Origin: Polyangiaceae bacterium
Lineage (GTDB): Bacteria > Myxococcota_A > Polyangia > Polyangiales > Polyangiaceae
Length of the DNA: 64,000 nt
Direction of reading: 5' to 3'
NCBI GenBank assembly: GCA_016933275.1
Contig: JAFGBI010000108.1
Location: 1-64,000, forward strand
Under the pieces are notes generated by a model, which did not search any database, was not told the origin of the DNA, and worked only from the letters and a program-made list of their open reading frames with translations. A program made the translations under genes and the position numbers. Numbering within the stretch: position 1 is the first letter of the stretch; every line of letters begins with the position of its first letter. This document shows, piece by piece, positions 1 through 7,077 of this stretch.

Positions 1-89
1 AGCCTGATTGCTGCTCTAGCCTGATTGCTGCTCTAGCCTGATTGCTGCTCTAGCCTGATTGCTGCTCTAGCCTGATTGCTGCTCTAGGG
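1..89. repeat. Five tandem copies of a 17-bp unit
   Basis: The unit agcctgattgctgctct is repeated five times exactly, starting at 1, 18, 35, 52 and 69, and is followed by ag. The array may extend beyond the window edge. The core cctgattgctgctctag is the right half of the palindromic repeat found at 6262-6327, 18764-18788 and 34159-34224, so this looks like local amplification of half of that dispersed element. No coding role is apparent. Confidence 0.95.
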
Positions 90-378
90 AGTGTCTTCCA
101 AAGGCCGGTTCGGGCCCGAGCCCGCAGGCACGACCCGTTGCCAGGAGCCCGAGCCCGAACTCTTCAGGGCCATCGCGGTCAGCATGGCGGTAATGCGAAG
201 GAGTCGGGCCCGACCAAGGACATGAACCGATTCGTCGGCGAGGCGAAGCACCCCCAAAAGGTCGAGGATTGCTGCCGACTCGGTCGCCGAGCGGCGCGCG
301 AAGCGGTCCGCCGCCGCGATCGTCCCGGAAGTGGACGATGCCGTACCAAGGCCGGACCAAGACCAAAGCATGGAAACC

Positions 379-440
379 CGAGATTGGCCGAGAACGAGAT
401 TGGCCAAGCGAGACCCGAACCCATCAACCCGAACCCATTA
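379..440. repeat. Two adjacent short tandem repeat pairs
   Basis: cgagattggcc occurs at 379-389 and 395-405 (16-bp period). It is followed by acccgaacccatca and acccgaacccatta at 413-426 and 427-440 (14-bp period, one mismatch). They resemble products of replication slippage in non-coding DNA. Confidence 0.6.
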
Positions 441-441
441 G

Positions 442-464
442 AAAGAGACGGCGGAGGTCTTTTT
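442..464 (+). terminator. Possible weak intrinsic terminator
   Basis: The arms aaagagac (442-449) and gtcttttt (457-464) pair over 8 bp with one G-U, around a 7-nt loop. The right arm doubles as a T run. It lies upstream of the first gene, so it could end transcription entering from the left. The stem is A/T-rich and the call is tentative. Confidence 0.25.
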
Positions 465-584
465 GTGTTGACGAGGACAAGATCTGAGGGTAGGGAGTGA
501 CACTGTAGCATTGTGTGCGCGCTTTCCCCCGCAGCGAGCTACAGCAAAGCCATCCAACCATCCACGTCATCCCCCCGGAGCCCC

Positions 585-1205
585 ATGGCCCATGTGACCC
601 GTTCCGCCCTCGCTGCCGCGATCACCGTCGCTGGCGTCGCCTTCACGACGACTGCTCAGGCAGCGCTCGTCGAGTATGACTTCGAGGCGTCCATCAACAG
701 CGCCTATGGATCCAGCGCGGTACTGGACGCGAAGGGGATCCCCACGTCCGGCCAGTTGACCGGCTCGATTTCCTATGACTCCGAGGGTGGTGTGTCCACG
801 TTCTGGGGCGACACCTTGGTCTACAGCTTCGGCGAGGGTGCGCTGGACCTGACGATCAACGAGGTGGACGTGGATGCGGAGGGTGTGTGGCTCTATGCCA
901 GCGCCTACGCGGACACGGTCGCGGCTGGTGAAATTGGGTTGGACGAGCAGGTGTGGGTCACCCTCTATCTCCCGAATCAGGACGTGCGTGCGGGATCACT
1001 GCCCACGAGCCTCCAGCTGACGAATGGTGCCAGCATCACCGTCGCGACCTGCAACGCAGGGGTGAGGGCCGGACTGACCTCCCTCACGGCAAGCAACGCG
1101 GTACCCGAGCTCGATCCGGCGTCGGGAGCGGCTGCGTTCGCGTTGGTCCTGGGTGGTGTGGCCCTGATCGCCGCTCGGCGTCGGCGTCAGGTTCTCGAGG
1201 GGTGA
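585..1205 (+). CDS. Exported protein with PEP-CTERM-like C-terminal sorting signal
   Basis: A secreted protein of 206 aa. The ATG at 585 is chosen because it follows ggag and opens a clean signal peptide (basic start, hydrophobic core, AQA cleavage site near residue 22). A GTG at 513 would add 24 unlikely residues. The C-terminus has the tripartite layout of a sorting tail: a VPELDP motif, a hydrophobic span of about 20 residues, then RRRR. This resembles exosortase-recognised PEP-CTERM tails and lacks the cysteine of MYXO-CTERM tails. The body is acidic and beta-rich with a GSISYDSE motif. It is probably anchored and then released or processed at the cell surface by an exosortase-like enzyme encoded elsewhere. 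Its stop overlaps the GTG start of the next gene, a TPR lipoprotein. The molecular function of the mature domain is unknown. Confidence 0.75.
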   Translation: MAHVTRSALAAAITVAGVAFTTTAQAALVEYDFEASINSAYGSSAVLDAKGIPTSGQLTGSISYDSEGGVSTFWGDTLVYSFGEGALDLTINEVDVDAEGVWLYASAYADTVAAGEIGLDEQVWVTLYLPNQDVRAGSLPTSLQLTNGASITVATCNAGVRAGLTSLTASNAVPELDPASGAAAFALVLGGVALIAARRRRQVLEG

Positions 1206-3232
1206 GTTCGATTCCTCGACCAGCGCTCGATGAGGCGCTGCGGTACCCCATCGCCGGCCTGGTCGGCCTGTTGGTGTGCTTGGGCGTGGCTGCGTGTAAG
1301 AAAGGTCCGCCTCCGGATCCCCATTTTCTCGAGGGGGTACGGCTGGTCGAGTCCGATCCTCAGCGCGCCCTGACAGAGCTGGCGCAAGCAAGGGAACCAG
1401 AAGCGGGGCGGGTGCTGCTCGCCAAGGGCCTCGCCTACGAAGGGCTGCGAGAATACGTAGAAGCGGAGGCACAGCTCGAACGGGCGGTGAAGCTGGTGAA
1501 TGAGCCTGGCTCGTGGATCCCACTGGCTCGAGTGCGGCTGATGCTGGGCAAGTTAGAGGGCGCCCGCGAAGTGGTGGACAGAATGGCCCCCAAGGTCCCC
1601 GCGGATCTTGGCACGCTCCTCCTCGAAGCGGTGCTCGCCAACGACGAGAAACGCGCGCGAGCGGCGTTGTCACACCTCAACGGCTGGCCGGAGGCCGCGC
1701 GCACCGATGCCGGACCGCCGTCGGTGCCCGCGGAGTTCCACTACGCACGAGCCGGGCTGCTCCATCGGCTCCGCGATCCGGCGGCGGCCCAGGCCGAGAA
1801 GGCCGCCGCCGAGCGCGCGAAGTTCACGGAGGATTCGGCTGCCGTCGCGCTGGCCACGCTCGCTGCTCGCGCCGGGCAGCGTGATCTCGCGCTGAGCGTG
1901 CTCGCCCGGGTCGCAGCGACGTCGCATGACCAGGTGGTACTGCGACAGAGCGCCGTATTGAGCCATGCGCTCGGCGCGCACGCTCTCACCGGCAAGGCCC
2001 TCGCTGTGTTGCCGGTCGCGGCCGATGATTCGGCGTTGCTCGCCCTCCGGGCCGAGCACCAGTACATGACCGGTGCCGCAGAAGCGACGCTCGCCCTGCG
2101 GCGAGCGGTCCAGGCGGTCAAGGACCCGCACGCCAGCGAGTACACGCGGCTCGAGCTCATGCTCGCAGATGCCTTGCTTCGTCAGGGCAAACGGGACCAA
2201 GCAAGGGCGGAGCTTGAGCGCCTGTCGAAACTCAACCCGAAGAGCCTCGAGACCCAGCTTGCGCTGTCGCGCATCGATTTGATCGAGGGCAAGGTCGCCG
2301 AGGCCATCGCGCGGTTGGCCCCCCTCGCGCGACCGGGCGCGCCGGCGGCCGCCTACGAGGTTCTGGCCGCCGCGGAGCTCGAGGCCGAGAAGCCCGATGC
2401 CGCACGCGGGCACCTGGAGGAAGCGCTGCGGCTATCACCGCAGAACCACCGAACGCTGTCGACCCTGGTGTCGCTCTACCTCAGGACGGGCAAGCGGGAG
2501 GACGCGGTATCCCGCCTTCGGGCAGCGATCCAGCGGGACCCGAAGCAGGCCGCAACGTGGCTCCTTCTCGCTGACGTCCATCGCGATCTGGGCAAGCCAG
2601 AGCTGGCCGAGACCGTGATCCGCGAGGCGCTCGGGACCTTGCCGCACTCCGTCCAGCTCTGGTCCGTGCTGGCGCACTCCCAGATACGCCGCCAGGCCGA
2701 GAAGGAAGCGCTCGACACGCTCCGCCAGGCCGAGCAGCACAACCCCAACGAGGTGCTGATCTCGGCGGAGATCGCGGCACTGCTGACCAAGATGGGCCAA
2801 TCAAAGGAAGCCATCACCTACTACGAGCGGGTACTGAAGGTCGCGGAGGGAGACGTCATTACCCTCAACAACACGGCAATGCTCTATGCCGACCGGATTG
2901 GTAACCCGGCCAAGGCGGTCGAACTGGCGGAGAAAGCCCATCGCCTGGCCCCCGCGTCCCCGGCGGTGACCGACACCCTCGGCTGGGCCCTATTCCTGCG
3001 GAGCGGAAGCGGCGACCTCGAGCGGGCGCAGAAGCTGCTCGAGTCGATTGGAGCGAAATCGGCCGACGCCACCGTCAAGTACCACCTCGGCCGGGTGCTC
3101 ATCGCAGCGGGCGATGGAGACCGCGGAAGGCTGATGCTGCGGGAGGCGCTGACGATGCCGGGCGAGTTCCCCGATGCCGAGGCGGCTCGACGAGCGTTGA
3201 CCGAGATCCCCGGCGGCTCGAAAACGCCATAG
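1202..3232 (+). CDS. TPR-repeat lipoprotein, PrsT-like
   Basis: The gene encodes 676 aa. The GTG at 1202 overlaps the preceding stop (GTGA) and gives a lipoprotein signal ending in the lipobox LGVAAC, so I prefer it to upstream in-frame starts. The mature part is almost entirely helical tetratricopeptide repeats, for example residues PQRALTELAQAREPEAG early on and later units around AITYYERVLKVAEGD. Long TPR lipoproteins are a recognised partner family (PrsT) of PEP-CTERM/exosortase systems. The overlap with a gene for a PEP-CTERM-like protein supports that reading, although this one is shorter than typical PrsT (about 900 aa). A role as an envelope scaffold for export or assembly of surface polymer is inferred. 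Generic TPR lipoprotein is the safe fallback. Confidence 0.7.
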   Translation: MSSIPRPALDEALRYPIAGLVGLLVCLGVAACKKGPPPDPHFLEGVRLVESDPQRALTELAQAREPEAGRVLLAKGLAYEGLREYVEAEAQLERAVKLVNEPGSWIPLARVRLMLGKLEGAREVVDRMAPKVPADLGTLLLEAVLANDEKRARAALSHLNGWPEAARTDAGPPSVPAEFHYARAGLLHRLRDPAAAQAEKAAAERAKFTEDSAAVALATLAARAGQRDLALSVLARVAATSHDQVVLRQSAVLSHALGAHALTGKALAVLPVAADDSALLALRAEHQYMTGAAEATLALRRAVQAVKDPHASEYTRLELMLADALLRQGKRDQARAELERLSKLNPKSLETQLALSRIDLIEGKVAEAIARLAPLARPGAPAAAYEVLAAAELEAEKPDAARGHLEEALRLSPQNHRTLSTLVSLYLRTGKREDAVSRLRAAIQRDPKQAATWLLLADVHRDLGKPELAETVIREALGTLPHSVQLWSVLAHSQIRRQAEKEALDTLRQAEQHNPNEVLISAEIAALLTKMGQSKEAITYYERVLKVAEGDVITLNNTAMLYADRIGNPAKAVELAEKAHRLAPASPAVTDTLGWALFLRSGSGDLERAQKLLESIGAKSADATVKYHLGRVLIAAGDGDRGRLMLREALTMPGEFPDAEAARRALTEIPGGSKTP

Positions 3233-3371
3233 GCTTGGCCGGCGGCCCCAGCGGAGGACGGCGGCCCCAGCAGCGGCGGTGGGTGAACCGATCGCGAAGT
3301 AGATCGTCGGTGGGTCGCACCGACGCCGCGGACAGCCTCGGTTCGAACCTGGTCAGGGCGGGGAGCGGGCG

Positions 3372-4691
3372 TCACCCCGCCGACCGGCCACTCGTGGCGG
3401 GGGCGGCAAGCTCGGGAGATGAGGCAGGTTGGTTCGTCGGCGTTTCCGCAGCAGACCCGGCGGGGTCCGGAACCACGGGGGCGTCGCCCACCACCGCGGG
3501 AGCGAAGGGTTCCTCTGCTGGCATCGCGGGTTCGTCCTCCTCGACAGGAACCAGTTCGAGAAGCGGTGCCGCACTGCTCGAGCTGGGCGCCGTGCGGGCA
3601 CCTCCCAGCTGGGGTGGCGGCGAGGGGGGCACCGACCGGTCAAGCTCGGGAGTCTGCCACGCAACCTCTACGATCTGGCTGAGTGCCCGCTCGATGAGAG
3701 AGATATGTGCGCAGTGCGTGAGCTCATCGCGACCGGTGTAGGCCCAGACGTGAAGGCCCTTCTCGTCAACGGCGTTGACCTGCGTGAGAGATCCGAGCTG
3801 CCCGGTCGTCGGCTTTCGCTGTACACCGATCTCGCGCAGGAGAGCGTCCGCACTCAGCCCGACGGAGGGGTAGTCAACGGGGTCGACACGCGAGTGGGTG
3901 AGCACGAGGATCTTCTCCCCAGCGAGCGCCCTCCGCGCGTATTCTACCACTGGAGCGATGGTCAGCGTGTCGACCGAGGAGACACGCCCGCGCTGTCGCG
4001 CATCGATACCGTACCGGTACGTCGCGTGGAGGCTGTCGAGCAGGATGACTGCGTCGATCGAGTCGGCATCCTGCTTCAGAATCTGGACGATCGCACCATA
4101 TCCTGCGCTCCAGGAAGACAGCGCGAAATGCCGCACGTGCGCCGCCGGATCAGCCGTGTGACGCTTCAACTCCGCGTCGATCGACCGCTTCAGGGTCTGC
4201 CATGCATCCGGCAATTTGAAGGCGTCGGAGTACGGACCACTGCCGAGACCCTTGTCGATGGCGACATAGACGATACCGCGCGATGCCTGAACCACCGTCT
4301 TTCGCACGGGATCGGCGCCGTGGAAATGGACGAGGACGTCATAGCCATGATCCAACGTCATCCCGCCACGTTGAGGGATGGCCATGCGCCCCTGGCTGGT
4401 CCTCACGTAAGACCGGTACGGACCGAGGCCAATACGGTCGGGTGGGTTGCACGCGTGGAATCCGTGACGGCGCTCCTCCGCGGTGATCTCGGGTACGCGA
4501 CGGGGAGCCACCGCCGACGGCACCGTAGCCGCAGCGGTCACGGACGCCACGGGAACCGCCGACGGGGGGCTCGCCAGACGGACGGCGGGGGGCCGGGTCG
4601 CAGCAGCAGCCAAGCCAACGACCGCAACCGCGACCGCGGCGAGCCCGAGGGCCCGCCAATAGACCGGCGCGTCAACGAAGGAGCGTGCCAC
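3372..4691 (-). CDS. Secreted alpha/beta-hydrolase-like protein
   Basis: A 439-aa protein starting with GTG. Residues 10-32 form a hydrophobic signal or anchor segment. The central part (about 70-330) carries VHFHGAD, which resembles an oxyanion-loop strand, and SWSAGYG, a GxSxG-type nucleophile elbow, followed by a strand ILLDSLHATY. This is consistent with an esterase or lipase-like alpha/beta fold. The last 90 residues are Pro/Ser/Ala-rich low complexity. The substrate is unknown. It is divergent from the UbiB-like gene (87-bp gap) and convergent with the TPR lipoprotein gene. A candidate catalytic His lies in the segment THCAHISL. Exact family not assigned. Confidence 0.6.
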   Translation of the reverse strand: MARSFVDAPVYWRALGLAAVAVAVVGLAAAATRPPAVRLASPPSAVPVASVTAAATVPSAVAPRRVPEITAEERRHGFHACNPPDRIGLGPYRSYVRTSQGRMAIPQRGGMTLDHGYDVLVHFHGADPVRKTVVQASRGIVYVAIDKGLGSGPYSDAFKLPDAWQTLKRSIDAELKRHTADPAAHVRHFALSSWSAGYGAIVQILKQDADSIDAVILLDSLHATYRYGIDARQRGRVSSVDTLTIAPVVEYARRALAGEKILVLTHSRVDPVDYPSVGLSADALLREIGVQRKPTTGQLGSLTQVNAVDEKGLHVWAYTGRDELTHCAHISLIERALSQIVEVAWQTPELDRSVPPSPPPQLGGARTAPSSSSAAPLLELVPVEEDEPAMPAEEPFAPAVVGDAPVVPDPAGSAAETPTNQPASSPELAAPATSGRSAG

Positions 4692-4778
4692 GAGAGACTA
4701 CGACTTTTGCCCCGTCCGAACGCTCCGCGCAAGACGGGAGCTTCGCGTGTGGACCCGAGCCTGTAGACTACCCGCCGT

Positions 4779-6122
4779 TTGCTCCGCTACCTCCGCGCCC
4801 AATGGCTCATCTGGTCCATCCTCGCTGCGTACGGCGCTTGGTGGCTCTTCGGTCGCCTGGTCGGGCGAGCAAATCGTCGTGGATGGCTCGAGCGGCTCAA
4901 CACGACGAGCGCCCGACGACTGGCGCGCGGATTCGCCCGCCTTGCTGGCGTCTACATCAAGCTAGGGCAGATCCTGAGCGTAGTCGCGACCTTTCTACCA
5001 CGCGCCTATGCCGAGGAGCTCGAGCTGCTGCAAGATCAGGTCCCGCCGCAGCCATTCGAGGCGGTCCGAGCCCGCCTCGTCGAAGCGCTGGGACCGGAGG
5101 CGCTCGAGCGCTTCGCCGCCTTCGAGCGCCACCCGGTCGCGGCCGCTTCGCTCGCCCAGGTGCACCGCGCGACCCTGCTGGACGGTCGTGAAGTAGCCGT
5201 CAAGGTCCTCTACCCGGGGATCGAGCGCAAGATCGAGCTGGATCTCGCCGTCGTTCGTTCGGTGACGCCATTGCTCAAGCAGCTCATCCCCGTGACGCAT
5301 CTGGAGCGGGTCGTCGAGCAACTCGCCAGCCTGCTCGCCCACGAGACGGACTACGCACACGAGCGAGCGAACATCACCCGCGTTCGCGAGCTGTTCGCCG
5401 ATGACCCCGCCGTCCTGGTTCCCCACGTGATCGAGGAGCTGTCGCGGGGCAGCGTCATTGTGATGAGTTTCGAGCGGGGGGCCCGCGTCAATGATCGGGG
5501 GGCACTCGAGGCCATCGGCGTGGACCCGACCGAGGTGGCCCGGCTCCTGGTCCGGGTCTATGTGACGATGCTGATGGAACACCGCGTGTTCCATGCCGAT
5601 CCCCACCCGGGGAATTTCCTCGTGCGTCCGGGACCGGTCCTCGTGATCCTCGACTACGGTGCCGTCGAGACGGTGAGCGTCGATCTCACCGAGGGAATGA
5701 AGGCGATCGCGCTGGGACTCGCGACCAAGCAGGACACCCTCGTCGTGCAAGGGCTCGAACGGATGGGGTTCTTGGCGGCCGATGGCGATCACTCGCTGGT
5801 TGCCGACGTCGCACGCGAGTACGTCTCGGTGCTCGGTGAGGTGGATATCGCAGACTACGGACGACTCGACGCGCGGGCGATCGAGCAGCTCGTGGGGTTC
5901 CGACAGGTCCGCGGTCGGCTCCGTGCCATCATGCGGAGTATTACCTACCCTCCCGGCTTTTTCTACGTCGAACGCGCGTTGTTGCTGCTCTTCGGACTGG
6001 TGGCGCAGCTCTGCCCCGAACAGGGGCTGCCCGGGCTTGTCCTGCCGTATGCCACGCAAGCCCTCGCACGCCGGCGGGCACGGAGCGTTCCGCCGCCAGA
6101 ACCCAGCACGTCGTTCGAGTAG
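4779..6122 (+). CDS. UbiB/ABC1-family atypical kinase (AarF-like)
   Basis: 447 aa from a TTG start. The family has a protein-kinase-like fold with ATPase activity and is needed for ubiquinone or other isoprenoid-lipid metabolism in the membrane. The signature motifs are all present: KLGQ (61-64) in the N-terminal extension, the Ala-rich AAASLAQVH loop near 120 that replaces the Gly-rich loop, EVAVKVLYP with the ATP lysine, ETDYAHERAN, and the catalytic FHADPHPGNF near 271 followed by ILDYGAVE with the metal Asp. A hydrophobic segment sits near the N-terminus and another near the C-terminus (LLLLFGLVAQL). No quinone-synthesis gene is adjacent. A strong hairpin follows 80 nt after the stop. Confidence 0.9.
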   Translation: MLRYLRAQWLIWSILAAYGAWWLFGRLVGRANRRGWLERLNTTSARRLARGFARLAGVYIKLGQILSVVATFLPRAYAEELELLQDQVPPQPFEAVRARLVEALGPEALERFAAFERHPVAAASLAQVHRATLLDGREVAVKVLYPGIERKIELDLAVVRSVTPLLKQLIPVTHLERVVEQLASLLAHETDYAHERANITRVRELFADDPAVLVPHVIEELSRGSVIVMSFERGARVNDRGALEAIGVDPTEVARLLVRVYVTMLMEHRVFHADPHPGNFLVRPGPVLVILDYGAVETVSVDLTEGMKAIALGLATKQDTLVVQGLERMGFLAADGDHSLVADVAREYVSVLGEVDIADYGRLDARAIEQLVGFRQVRGRLRAIMRSITYPPGFFYVERALLLLFGLVAQLCPEQGLPGLVLPYATQALARRRARSVPPPEPSTSFE

Positions 6123-6200
6123 GCTCGGAAGCCCGAGTGCCGACCCAAGCCATTGGTGGGGCTTCGCCTAGAACACCGATCAGGTTGCCGACAGCAACGG

Positions 6201-6249
6201 CAGCGCTGGAAGCGCGTCCGTGCGAGGCGACGACGCGTTTCCAGCGCTG
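6201..6249. terminator. Long hairpin between convergent genes
   Basis: The arms 6201-6218 and 6232-6249 pair over 18 bp with one G-U wobble around a 13-nt loop; the outer part is cagcgctggaa. It lies between the ends of the UbiB-like gene and ttcA, immediately before the dispersed repeat at 6262. There is no U tract, so it may be a bidirectional terminator, an mRNA-stabilising stem or part of the repeat element. Confidence 0.55.
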
Positions 6250-6261
6250 CCTCTGGCGAGA

Positions 6262-6327
6262 TCTGCTGCCGGTTCGGTGCTCTAGGTTGTTGATTTGACG
6301 CAGCAATCAACCCGATTGCTGCTCTAG
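6262..6327. repeat. 66-bp palindromic dispersed repeat, copy 1
   Basis: This is 65/66 identical to 34159-34224; the only difference is C for T at 6313. It contains gcagcaatca and cgattgctgc separated by acc, a 10-bp inverted repeat with one mismatch here, and ends in gctctag. Read on the minus strand, its right part supplies the last codons (LEQQSG and stop) of ttcA. Confidence 0.95.
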
Positions 6328-7077
6328 AGCGTGCCAGAGCTGGCGATCCAGGAGGTGCGTCGGACGTACCCGCATCGTCGCCGCGAACAGGTTCCCGCGA
6401 AGGTGTGGGTTGTCTCGGGAGAGCTCCACGAGGAGTTCCTTCACCCACTGCCGCTTCAGGTCGGGCTGCGCTGCGCGGCAACCGCACGGTATTACGGGGA
6501 GGGCGAGCTCGGTTGCCAGCGCCGCGACGTCCGCCTCGGCGGCGTAGGCGAGCGGTCGGATCACGATGTTTCGCCCATCGTCGGAGCGCAGGCGAGGCGG
6601 CATCGCCTTGAGCTGCCCCGAGAAAAAGAGGTTTAGCAGCAGAGTCTCCACGATGTCGTCGCGGTGGTGACCGAGGGCGATCTTGGTGGCGCCGAGCTCC
6701 ACCGCTACGTTGTACAGGATCCCACGGCGCAGCCGCGAACAGAGCGCGCAGAACGTGTCGCCGGGTTTGACGCGCTCCTTCACGATCCGGTAGGTGTCCT
6801 CGCGAACGATTCGGTACGGGTATCCCTCACGCTGGAGGTGGTCCGTCACGACGCCCTCCGGATACCCCGGCTGCCGCTGGTCGAGGTGTACGGCCACGAA
6901 GGTGAAGGGAAACGGAGCGCGCCGGACGATGTGACGCAGAAGGTGGAGGAGAACGAGGGAGTCCTTGCCACCGCTGACGCAGACCATCACATGATCGTTC
7001 GGCTCGATCAGCCGGAAATCCGCGCTCGCTCGAGCCACCGCAGCCGCGAGCTTGCGCTCGAGACGCGCGCCGGTCAT
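6307..7077 (-). CDS. ttcA: tRNA 2-thiocytidine(32) synthetase TtcA
   Basis: 256 aa. TtcA is an ATP-dependent, iron-sulfur enzyme that thiolates cytidine 32 in the anticodon loop of certain tRNAs. The PP-loop SGGKDS is at 35-40, the cysteine pair CALC at 110-113, and a third cluster cysteine lies in IPCGC (198/200). These match the three-cysteine Fe-S pattern of the family. GHHRDDIVETLLLN is the conserved segment after the CxxC. The ATG overlaps the stop of the upstream histidine kinase gene (ATGA), so the two are probably translationally coupled. The final six codons lie inside a dispersed palindromic repeat, so the native C-terminus seems to have been replaced or extended by repeat insertion. 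Confidence 0.92.
   Translation of the reverse strand: MTGARLERKLAAAVARASADFRLIEPNDHVMVCVSGGKDSLVLLHLLRHIVRRAPFPFTFVAVHLDQRQPGYPEGVVTDHLQREGYPYRIVREDTYRIVKERVKPGDTFCALCSRLRRGILYNVAVELGATKIALGHHRDDIVETLLLNLFFSGQLKAMPPRLRSDDGRNIVIRPLAYAAEADVAALATELALPVIPCGCRAAQPDLKRQWVKELLVELSRDNPHLRGNLFAATMRVRPTHLLDRQLWHALEQQSG

Larger units (their letters stand above)
90..512. other. Gene-free stretch with short degenerate repeats
   Basis: Open frames here show no recognisable protein and overlap one another on both strands. The stretch holds a perfect 12-bp palindrome (gtcgggcccgac, 203-214), two short direct-repeat pairs (379-440) and an A/T-sided hairpin (442-464). The leader of the next gene follows. No promoter could be assigned with confidence. 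Confidence 0.6.

Noticed and set aside
1-89. CRISPR array
   Set aside because: 17-bp units are directly adjacent with no spacers.
90-512. Overlapping open frames on both strands near the window start
   Set aside because: They overlap one another, are Arg/Pro-rich and match no family; they are shadows in high-GC repetitive DNA.
3240-3271. 13-bp direct repeat (cggcggccccagc twice)
   Set aside because: Short, G/C-rich and in a small convergent gap; likely chance.
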